A DNA stretch of 64,000 nucleotides from Winogradskya humida (GTDB lineage Bacteria; Actinomycetota; Actinomycetes; Mycobacteriales; Micromonosporaceae). Within the stretch, counting starts at the first letter, position 1. Each line of letters starts with the position of its first letter. This document shows, piece after piece, positions 57,710-64,000 of this stretch. A model generated the notes under the pieces. That model was given only the letters and a program-made list of their open reading frames with translations. It was not told the DNA's origin and ran no database searches. The position numbers and the translations under genes were made by a program. Location of the stretch: NCBI RefSeq assembly GCF_016862215.1, contig NZ_BOMN01000065.1:1-64000 (forward strand), given 5' to 3'.

Positions 57710-58693
57710 GTGCGGTTCCTCAGAACGGGAGCGGCGGTTGCCGCGGTGGCGGTGGCCGCAGGGTGCACGTCGGGCGGTGGCGAGGCGCAGACGCCCGGGC
57801 TCGAGACCCGCGGCACGGTGCTCACCACGGTCAAGCCGACCCGGCAGGACCTGACCAACCGGATCGCGCTGACCGGCAAGGTGAGCATCGACCCGGTCTT
57901 CGGGATCGTCGCGCCGATCGACGGCGAGCTGCGTTACCTAGACCGCCAGCCGACGAGCACCCCGGTCAAGCACCTGACCTGGGTGGCGACGGTCTGGGAC
58001 GACGACCAGGCGCACCGCGTGCAGATCCCCAAGGGTTCCACGCTGGCCGGGCAGCTGCTCGACGACCACGCCCAGGTCACCGAGGGGATGCCGGTCATCT
58101 CCGCGAAGCATTCCGGGTACGCCATCGTCGCCGACATCGACAGCTCGCTCGCCTACCGGATCTCCGGGTCGGCGAAATCGGTGCAGGGGCAGATCAAGAA
58201 CGGCCCCGGCCCGTTCAAGTGCACGCCGCTGGGCACCATCGCCGCGTTGCCGGCCGGGACGATCCCCGCTCCGCCGCCGGCGCCGACCACTCCGGCGCCT
58301 TCCGGGGCTCCCGTTGCCGAGCCGGAGCCGGAGCAACCCCCCGCGCAGGGGTCCGACGCGACGGGGTTGCGGCTCGTCTGCACCGCCCCGGACGACGTCA
58401 ACCTGATCAACGGCGCGGACGTCACCCTCGACGTGGTGACCGACAAGGCGTCGAAGGCGCTGGTGCTGCCCGTCGAGGCGGTTGCCGGGACGCAGGGCAG
58501 GGGCAAGGTCGATGTGGTTGTGGGCGCTGAGCGCGTACGCAAGACGGTAGATGTTGATCTTGGTTTGACCGATGGGAAGGTCATCCAGATCAAGAAGGGC
58601 CTGACCGGCTCGGAGGAGATCGCCATCCCCGCGCCGAACCTGCCCGCCGGGCCCGCGGGTGACGCCGGCAACCCGTCCGGAGGGCCGGGATGA
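57710..58693 (+). CDS. MacA-like efflux adaptor lipoprotein
   Basis: This is an extracytoplasmic adaptor of an ABC exporter (about 327 residues from GTG 57710; ATG 57674 is an alternative without a ribosome site). MRFLRTGAAVAAVAVAAGC is a lipoprotein signal. Barrel-like segments include GKVSIDPVFGIVAPIDGELR, an unusual proline-rich insert (PAPPPAPTTPAPSGAP, then AEPEPEQPP), and C-terminal VLPVEAVAGTQGRGKVDVVV and VIQIKKGLTGSEEIAI, typical of HlyD/MacA adaptors. The long coiled-coil hairpin needed to reach an outer-membrane channel is missing, as expected outside Gram-negatives. It overlaps the ATPase start (ATGA). Confidence 0.8.
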   Translation: MRFLRTGAAVAAVAVAAGCTSGGGEAQTPGLETRGTVLTTVKPTRQDLTNRIALTGKVSIDPVFGIVAPIDGELRYLDRQPTSTPVKHLTWVATVWDDDQAHRVQIPKGSTLAGQLLDDHAQVTEGMPVISAKHSGYAIVADIDSSLAYRISGSAKSVQGQIKNGPGPFKCTPLGTIAALPAGTIPAPPPAPTTPAPSGAPVAEPEPEQPPAQGSDATGLRLVCTAPDDVNLINGADVTLDVVTDKASKALVLPVEAVAGTQGRGKVDVVVGAERVRKTVDVDLGLTDGKVIQIKKGLTGSEEIAIPAPNLPAGPAGDAGNPSGGPG

Positions 58694-59379
58694 GCCCCCT
58701 GATCGAGCTCACCGGCGTGACCAAGATCCTCAAGGGCCAGCAGGAACCGCGCACGATCCTCGACGGGGTCGACCTCGAGGTGCACGCAGGCCGCAGCATC
58801 GCGATCGTCGGGCGCTCCGGCTCCGGCAAGAGCACCCTGCTGAGCGTCCTCGGCCTGTTCGACCGGGCCGACGAGGGCGCCTACCGGCTGGACGGCCAGG
58901 ACATCACCCGGCTGCCCGAGCGCCGCGCCGCCAAGCTGCGCAGCTCCCACTTCGGCTTCGTCTTCCAGCGGTTCTTCCTGCTCAAGCATCTGACCGCGGC
59001 GCAGAACGTCTCGATGGCGCTGGTCAACGGTCAGGGGTGGCTGCCGCGCCGGAGCCGCCGCGCCCAGGTCATGGCCGCGCTCGACCAGGTCGGCATCGCC
59101 CACCTGGCCAAGAACAAACCGGCCCGGATGTCCGGCGGCGAGCAGCAGCGGGTGGCGATCGCCCGGGCCCTGGTCCGCAACCCGAAGATCCTGCTCGCCG
59201 ACGAGCCCACCGGCGCCCTGGACACCGAGACCGGCACCTCGGTCATAGACTCCCTGCTCGCGGCGACCGGCCGGGGCTGCGGGCTGGTCCTGGTCACCCA
59301 CGACCGGGACCACGCCGCCCGGATGGACCGCACCCTCGACCTGGTCGACGGCGTGCTGACCGAGCGGGTCCCGGCGTGA
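58690..59379 (+). CDS. MacB/LolD-type ABC transporter ATPase
   Basis: This 229-residue ATPase has Walker A GRSGSGKST, the LolD/MacB-typical SSHFGFVFQRFFLLKHLTAA, signature MSGGEQQRVAIARAL and Walker B ILLADEPTGALD. It forms a tripartite unit with the adaptor before it and the FtsX-like permease after it, overlapping both by four bases. Such systems export peptides or lipids or sense the envelope; the substrate is unknown. Confidence 0.93.
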   Translation: MSPLIELTGVTKILKGQQEPRTILDGVDLEVHAGRSIAIVGRSGSGKSTLLSVLGLFDRADEGAYRLDGQDITRLPERRAAKLRSSHFGFVFQRFFLLKHLTAAQNVSMALVNGQGWLPRRSRRAQVMAALDQVGIAHLAKNKPARMSGGEQQRVAIARALVRNPKILLADEPTGALDTETGTSVIDSLLAATGRGCGLVLVTHDRDHAARMDRTLDLVDGVLTERVPA

Positions 59380-60650
59380 TCCGGCTCTCCGGGCGCTTCC
59401 GCTCGGCCCTGATCATCGGCCTGCAGGGCATCCGCGCCCGCAAGACCCGCACCCTGCTCTCGATGATCAGCCTCTTCCTCGGCGTCCTCGCCGTCGTGGT
59501 GGTGCAGACCGGCGCGAGCGTGGCCGAGCGCGCCATGCTCGCCGACGTCGAGCTGACCGAGGGCATCGACGGCACGACCGTGCTGGAGATGAACCCGACC
59601 CCCGAGGCGGCGAAGATCGTCGTCGACACCCTGAAGAGCAGCACCGGGGCGACGGCCCTGGTCAGCGTCACCGCCACGATCGGCGAGCCGGGCGTCACAG
59701 CGATCAACCCGGGCGGCTCCCCTTTCGGCGAGAACTGGGGCGGCGGTGAGATCTGCAACCCCGACGGCACCTGCACCGCCGCCGCACCGCCGGGCCAGGC
59801 CATCGACCTGCAGCTCTCGGCGATGACCAGCGACGTACGCGAGTTCCGCCCGTTCCGCCACCGCAGCGGCGCCTGGCTCGACTTCACGACGATGCCCGCG
59901 ATGGCGCCGCGGCTCGTGCTCAACGAGGAGGCCGCCAAGGGCTTCGCCGAGCACCGCGTCCCCGCCGAGCTGCACATCCCCGGCGCGACCAGCAACATCA
60001 CGCCGCAGTTCATCGGGGTCGTCGACGACGGGAACAACGCGCCGACGGCGTACACCCGCCTCGACGAGCTCAACAACTGGCTGTCGGCGGAGGGCGTGGT
60101 GGACCCCAACGGCGGCAACGGGGTCCAGGTGATGCTGGCTCCGGGCAACCCGGTCGCCCAGGTGCTGACGGCCAAACTGCGCGGGATCGGGGTCGACTCG
60201 TACGCCCGGACCATCAACAGCCGCAGGGACATGAGGGACGAGCTGAAGCTGTTCCGGCTGATCTTCCTGGCGATGGCGGGCCTGGTCCTGCTGATCGGCG
60301 TGGCCGGCATCCTCAACGTCGGCCTCGCCACCGTGGGTGAACGCGTCGAGGAGTTCGCCCTGCGCCGGGCGGTGGGCACTCCCCGCTCCCTGCTCGCCGG
60401 CATCGTGCTCGCCGAGACCCTGCTGACCGGCCTGCTCACCGCGGCGGCGGCGATCGGGCTCAGCGCCGCCGGTCTGAAAGCCCTCTCGGCCCTCTTCGGC
60501 GATCAGCAACCGTTCCTGCGCGACGTCCAGTTCCCGTGGGAGGCCGGCGTCGCGGGCATCATCGCGGGCCTGATCGCCGGCATCCTGGGCGGCTTCGTCC
60601 CCGCCCTGCGAGCCGCCGGCATCCCCATCGCCACGGTCATGCGCGCCTGA
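59376..60650 (+). CDS. MacB/FtsX-type ABC transporter permease
   Basis: This 424-residue permease starts at GTG 59376. Its N-terminus (GLQGIRARKTRTLLSMISLFLGVLAVVVV) gives TM1, followed by a large extracellular domain (about 45-275) with a single disulphide candidate (ICNPDGTCT). Three C-terminal spans follow (FLAMAGLVLLIGVAGILNVGL, LAETLLTGLLTAAAAIGL and AGVAGIIAGLIAGILGGFVPALR), the MacB topology. The very end (IPIATVMRA) is duplicated downstream at 60657-60715. Confidence 0.92.
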   Translation: MIRLSGRFRSALIIGLQGIRARKTRTLLSMISLFLGVLAVVVVQTGASVAERAMLADVELTEGIDGTTVLEMNPTPEAAKIVVDTLKSSTGATALVSVTATIGEPGVTAINPGGSPFGENWGGGEICNPDGTCTAAAPPGQAIDLQLSAMTSDVREFRPFRHRSGAWLDFTTMPAMAPRLVLNEEAAKGFAEHRVPAELHIPGATSNITPQFIGVVDDGNNAPTAYTRLDELNNWLSAEGVVDPNGGNGVQVMLAPGNPVAQVLTAKLRGIGVDSYARTINSRRDMRDELKLFRLIFLAMAGLVLLIGVAGILNVGLATVGERVEEFALRRAVGTPRSLLAGIVLAETLLTGLLTAAAAIGLSAAGLKALSALFGDQQPFLRDVQFPWEAGVAGIIAGLIAGILGGFVPALRAAGIPIATVMRA

Positions 60651-60715
60651 GCGACCCCGGCATCCCCATCGCCACGGTCTTGCGCGCGTGACCGGCCGGT
60701 CATGGTCATGCGCGC
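60616..60715 (+). repeat. Repeated gene 3' end spanning a stop codon
   Basis: The last 35 bases of the permease gene including TGA (60616-60650) recur at 60657-60691 with two mismatches and again a TGA. A third, 12-bp fragment (GGTCATGCGCGC) is at 60704-60715. Most of the gap before the aldo/keto reductase gene consists of these copies. Confidence 0.9.
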
Positions 60716-60728
60716 GGAACCGGCGTCG

Positions 60729-61634
60729 TCACGCCTCCGGGATGGGCCAGTTGCCGGTCTCCAGCGTGACGGCCTCCGGCTCGGGCCCGTTGCGCGTGCC
60801 CCGGTCGAGGGCGTCGAGCGCTACCAGCTCGGCGTCGGACAGCTCGATGCCGAAGACGTCGAAGTTCTCGGCGATCCGCTCCGGCCGCACCGACTTCGGA
60901 ATCGCCGACCGCCCCTGCCGCAGATGCCAGGCGAGCATCACCTGCGCGGCGCTCACGCCGTGCGCCTGCGCGATGCCGAGGATCACCGGCTCGGTGAGCG
61001 TGCTCGTCCTGTTCTCCGCGCTCCAGCCCAGCGTGTCCGGGTAGAACGTGACACCGCCGATCGGTGACCACGCCTGCGTGAGAATGCCGTGCGCCGCGGC
61101 CGCCCGCTGCAGGTCACGCTGGGCGAAGTACGGGTGCAGCTCGACCTGGTTGACGGCGGGCACCACCTCGGTCCGCTTCAGGAGCGCCTCGAGATGCTCC
61201 GCGGTGAAGTTCGAGACGCCGATCGCGCGTACGCTGCCGTCCGCGAGCAGCTTCTCCAGCGCCCGGTAGGAGTCGACGGTGGCGTCGAAGGCCGAGGGCA
61301 GCGGCTGGTGCAGGATCAGCAGGTCGATCTGGTCGACGCCGAGCTTGGTGGCGCTCTTGGCGAACGCGTGCAGGGTCTGCTCGTACCCGTAATCGCTGAT
61401 CCAGATCTTGGTCTCGAGAAAGACCTGGGAACGGTCGACGCCGGAGCGGCGCAGGCCCTCGCCGACCGCGTGCTCGTTGAAGTAGACGGCCGCGGTGTCG
61501 ATGTGGCGGTACCCGGTGGCGAGCGCCGCCTCGACGGCCGGGACGGTCTCCTCGGGCGAGCTCTGGAAGACACCGAAGCCGAGCGCCGGCAGGGTGACGC
61601 CGTTGTTCAGGGTGAGCAGGGGTGCAGCGGACAT
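60729..61634 (-). CDS. Aldo/keto reductase
   Basis: This 301-residue NADPH-dependent oxidoreductase has the catalytic tetrad D46 (GYRHIDTAAVY), Y51, K76 (VFLETKIW) and H109 (IDLLILHQP) in the AKR fold. Other hallmarks are VRAIGVSNFTAEHLEALL and QVELHPYFAQRDLQ, plus the cofactor loop AIPKSVRPERIAENF. It resembles the AKR5-type 2,5-diketo-gluconate reductases, which reduce various aldehydes and ketones. No regulator or partner gene is adjacent. Confidence 0.92.
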   Translation of the reverse strand: MSAAPLLTLNNGVTLPALGFGVFQSSPEETVPAVEAALATGYRHIDTAAVYFNEHAVGEGLRRSGVDRSQVFLETKIWISDYGYEQTLHAFAKSATKLGVDQIDLLILHQPLPSAFDATVDSYRALEKLLADGSVRAIGVSNFTAEHLEALLKRTEVVPAVNQVELHPYFAQRDLQRAAAAHGILTQAWSPIGGVTFYPDTLGWSAENRTSTLTEPVILGIAQAHGVSAAQVMLAWHLRQGRSAIPKSVRPERIAENFDVFGIELSDAELVALDALDRGTRNGPEPEAVTLETGNWPIPEA

Positions 61635-61756
61635 GACGGATCTTCTTTCGTTCGGAGCCGGGCCCCGTGCGGAGCCCGTGCATCCATTACGCGCCGCATC
61701 CGAGCGGCGGAGAAGGTCGCGCCTTTCCGTGTACTGCCGTTACACCCCAGGGCCGG

Positions 61757-62482
61757 TCAGGAGAACTTCTTGCCCGCGGGGTCCAGGCCGACCTCGGCGT
61801 TCGCGAGGAATTTTTCGATCCAGGCGATGCGCTGGGCGCTGAGGTCGGCGTCGCGGGCCTGCTGCAGCGCCTGGCGCATGTGGGCGAGGCCCTGCTCGCG
61901 CAGGCCGTCGGCGAGCTCCGCGATGCCCAGGGCGACCGTGCCGCCGGGGATCCAGCGCGGGTCGCCGAGCTCGGTGCGCAGGTCATGGGAGATCTTCAGG
62001 TGGTGCAGGGCCCGGTCGGATTCCAGGTCGCCCATCGCGTAGTAGAAGCCGATGTGGCGGTGCACCTCGGAGCGCAGCAGCAGGTCGTCGTGGCGCTCGG
62101 CGAGCTCGAGGGCCTCGCGGTAGTAGGGCATCGCGGTCGCCCAGTCGCTGCGGAGCACCTGGTGGGCCAGGCCCAGCCCGAAGAGCGACTCCGCGGTGCC
62201 GGCCTCGTCGCCGAGCTCGCGGCGGATCTCCAGGGCCTGCTCGAAGAGGCCCACCTCGACCTCGCTGTCCGCGTCGGCCAGGTCGTTCTCCAGCGCCCGG
62301 AAGTGGGTCAGCATCGCCAGCCGGTCCAGCGCCGCGGCCTCCAGCGCCCGGTCGCCGGCCTCGCGGGCGTCGGTCAGCAGCGCGGTGAACGTCTCCTCGG
62401 CCCGGCCGTAGTCGCCTGTCCGGAACGCCGCCTCGAACATGGCTTCGTTACCGGCCGTCAGTGTTTCCCCCGTCGTCCCCAT
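61757..62482 (-). CDS. Tetratricopeptide-repeat protein
   Basis: This 241-residue all-helical protein is built of TPR-like repeats: YGRAEETFTALLTDAREAGD, FEQALEIRRELGDEAGTAES, WATAMPYYREALELAERHDD and GLAHMRQALQQARDADLSAQ. There is no signal peptide or other domain. TPR proteins are scaffolds; the C-terminal repeats resemble those of actinobacterial AfsR-type regulators but no DNA-binding domain is present. Its partner is unknown. Confidence 0.85.
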   Translation of the reverse strand: MGTTGETLTAGNEAMFEAAFRTGDYGRAEETFTALLTDAREAGDRALEAAALDRLAMLTHFRALENDLADADSEVEVGLFEQALEIRRELGDEAGTAESLFGLGLAHQVLRSDWATAMPYYREALELAERHDDLLLRSEVHRHIGFYYAMGDLESDRALHHLKISHDLRTELGDPRWIPGGTVALGIAELADGLREQGLAHMRQALQQARDADLSAQRIAWIEKFLANAEVGLDPAGKKFS

Positions 62483-62563
62483 ATGCGGAGATTACTGCCC
62501 ACCGCGCCCTCGGCGCTGTCCGTCGGCCGGACCGACCCTTCCGGGTCATGGGAGGCTCGACCG

Positions 62564-63514
62564 ATGGCGCTGACCATTGAGGACATGAGCGAGGCCGATT
62601 TTGCCCGGCGGCGGGGCGCGCTGGTCGCCGATGTCACCGATGCGCTGATCAAGGCCGAGGGGCGCACGGTCCAGGAAGCCGAGATGCTCGCCGCGGCCAG
62701 CATCGGACGCCATCTGCCGGACGGCCCGGCCACGCCGGGACACGTGCTGCGCAGGGCCGTCATGGCCGGCGAGGAGATCGGCTGGGTCTGGGTGTCGCTG
62801 CCCGGCACGTTCTCACCCGCCATGGCCTCGATCTCCGATCTCGTGATCGACCCCCCACACCGCAATCAGGGGTACGCCCGGAGCGTCCTCGATCTCGTCG
62901 AGCGCGACCTGCGGGTGCGAGGTGTCGCCCGCGCCGGCCTGAACGTCTACGGCCACAACACCACCGCGCGGCGCCTCTACGAGCGGGCCGGGTACGAGAT
63001 CACCAACCAGCAGCGGGCCCGGGCGCTCACCGACATCCCGGCGAGCGAGGGCGTCTCGCTGGTGACGATGCGTGACTACGACACGCGGATGGCAGCGCTG
63101 GTCGAGGAGTTCGCCGCGGATCTTTCCCAGGACGAGGGGCTCGCGCCGGCGGACGCGGCGGAGCTGGCCCGGCGCCGGATCGCCGGGTGGCTGCCCCAGG
63201 GTCCGGAGACCGAGGGCGTGCAGCTGCGTACGGTGGTGGCCGAGGGTGTTGAAGTGGGCTGGGTCTGGTCGGGTGTGTCCCAGCGGTCCCCGGGCATGGG
63301 CTGGCTGAACACCATCGAGATCGACCCGGCGTTCCGGTCCCGCGGCTACGGCAGCCTGGCCATCGCCGCGGTGCAGCACGAGCTCGCCCGCCGCGGACTG
63401 CGCAGCATGGGGCTCAACGTGCACGGTTACAACGTGCGGGCGATGGCGCTCTACGAACGGCTCGGCTTCGAGGTGCTGGCCCAGCAGATGGCGAAGAACC
63501 TCCCCGCGCTCTAA
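62564..63514 (+). CDS. Tandem GNAT acetyltransferase
   Basis: This 316-residue protein contains two GNAT N-acetyltransferase domains. Domain 1 (about 1-155) has the acetyl-CoA loop DPPHRNQGYARSVLDLVERD and GHNTTARRLYERAGYEI. Domain 2 (about 165-316) has DPAFRSRGYGSLAIAAVQHE and GYNVRAMALYERLGFEV. Both keep the Q/RxxGxG/A loop, so both could bind acetyl-CoA. Tandem GNATs include mycothiol synthase and resistance or protein acetylases; the substrate cannot be told. GGGAGG precedes the ATG. Confidence 0.88.
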   Translation: MALTIEDMSEADFARRRGALVADVTDALIKAEGRTVQEAEMLAAASIGRHLPDGPATPGHVLRRAVMAGEEIGWVWVSLPGTFSPAMASISDLVIDPPHRNQGYARSVLDLVERDLRVRGVARAGLNVYGHNTTARRLYERAGYEITNQQRARALTDIPASEGVSLVTMRDYDTRMAALVEEFAADLSQDEGLAPADAAELARRRIAGWLPQGPETEGVQLRTVVAEGVEVGWVWSGVSQRSPGMGWLNTIEIDPAFRSRGYGSLAIAAVQHELARRGLRSMGLNVHGYNVRAMALYERLGFEVLAQQMAKNLPAL

Positions 63515-63515
63515 C

Positions 63516-64000
63516 GTGAGCCTCATGCTGATCAGCTGCGGGTGCCCGGTGGCCGGCGTGTGGGCGGACCCGATGTCGGTGACCGGGTTCGCGATGCGGG
63601 CCGAGGAGCTGGGCTATCACGGGCTGTGGGCGTTCCAGCGGCTGCTCGCGGGCGTCGACCAGGAGCTTGCCCCGGTGTATCACAGCGTGCTCGACCCGAT
63701 GCTCGCGCTGACGTACGCCGCGGCGCGGACCACCCAGATCCGGCTCGGCGTCGCGGTCATCAACCTGCCCTACGTGTCACCCGCCTACCTCGCGAAGCAG
63801 GCGAGCACCCTCGACGTACTGTCCGGCGGCCGCTTCGACCTGGGGCTGGGCACGGGCTGGTCCGAGGTGGAGTTCGCGGCGACCAACTCCGACCCCAACC
63901 CGCGCGGCCGGCGCACCGAGGAGTATCTCGCGGTGCTGGCGACGCTGTTCAACGACAAGGTCTCCGCGTACGAAGGGGAGTTCTACACCGTGCCCCCGAG
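63516..64000 (+). CDS. Luciferase-like (LLM class) F420-type oxidoreductase, partial
   Basis: A GTG at 63516, one base after the GNAT stop, opens a frame that runs off the window without a stop (about 161 codons visible). It reads SVTGFAMRAEELGYHGLWAFQ, QIRLGVAVINLPYVSPAYLA, TLDVLSGGRFDLGLGTGWSE and EEYLAVLATLF. These are the hallmarks of luciferase-like monooxygenases and F420-dependent oxidoreductases, a family rich in actinobacteria. The C-terminal half is not visible. Confidence 0.88.
   Translation, partial: MSLMLISCGCPVAGVWADPMSVTGFAMRAEELGYHGLWAFQRLLAGVDQELAPVYHSVLDPMLALTYAAARTTQIRLGVAVINLPYVSPAYLAKQASTLDVLSGGRFDLGLGTGWSEVEFAATNSDPNPRGRRTEEYLAVLATLFNDKVSAYEGEFYTVPP

Noticed and set aside
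1..64000. tRNA, rRNA, integrase, transposase or prophage genes
   Set aside because: None was seen on either strand; the A/T-richer patches around 30300-30600 and 44770-44810 are associated only with toxin-antitoxin genes.

Overview
The window is high-GC actinobacterial DNA. Genes are tightly packed with many ATGA-type stop/start overlaps, use G/C at third codon positions, often start with GTG, and sometimes lack a clear ribosome binding site. A chemoreceptor with a possible FliA-like promoter, many secreted glycosidases, LacI regulators, F420-type oxidoreductases, DUF574 methyltransferases and CHAT/trypco genes together suggest a Micromonosporaceae member, perhaps Actinoplanes-like. That assignment is inference; no rRNA or other marker gene is present.

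Layout. 1-2631: a SUKH protein and a NarL-type two-component pair. 2728-8159: a secreted GH92 mannosidase, an F420/PPOX-type protein and a small secreted protein. 8136-10614: an epoxide-hydrolase-like enzyme divergent from an HxlR regulator, then a lipoprotein and a small unknown. 10696-18541: a pectic galactan locus with GH35 beta-galactosidase, a three-gene sugar ABC importer, a LacI regulator and a secreted GH53 endo-galactanase; near-identical LacI-type palindromes lie between the divergent promoters. 18620-21993: a CHAT protease, a trypco2 protein and an alpha/beta hydrolase, the best candidate for a little-described conflict system. 22078-25532: an ABC-2 exporter with its own two-component system. 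25580-29496: SUKH, pobA-like hydroxylase with AraC regulator, and an NmrA-like reductase.

29641-30556 is a decayed patch: two neighbouring genes each appear to keep an N-terminus and a C-terminus but lack the middle, one being a HigB-type toxin whose XRE antitoxin is intact. 31120-34356 is a second GH92 enzyme under a perfect 16-bp palindrome. 34534-39738 is an overlapping operon of a membrane GGDEF-EAL protein, a type III amino acid decarboxylase and an MFS-like transporter, followed by a chemoreceptor.

41461-45943 holds a methyltransferase, GtrA, a free-standing FtsX extracellular domain lipoprotein, a Panacea-PIN toxin-antitoxin pair, an Rdx protein and a DUF574 methyltransferase. 45940-51077 is a five-gene overlapping lipid-modification operon (FAD oxidoreductase, DUF1365, two cyclopropane-synthase-like methyltransferases, DUF1295). 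52123-56319 is a beta-glucan locus (GH16, DUF1996 protein, LacI). 57710-60650 is a MacAB-like exporter with a lipoprotein adaptor. The right edge has an aldo/keto reductase, a TPR protein, a tandem GNAT and a truncated luciferase-like oxidoreductase.

A recurring oddity is short tandem duplications that span stop codons at gene 3' ends (6981-7018, 7490-7533, 45933-45968, 60616-60715 and perhaps 1-88). No tRNA, rRNA, CRISPR array, insertion sequence or integrase was seen.
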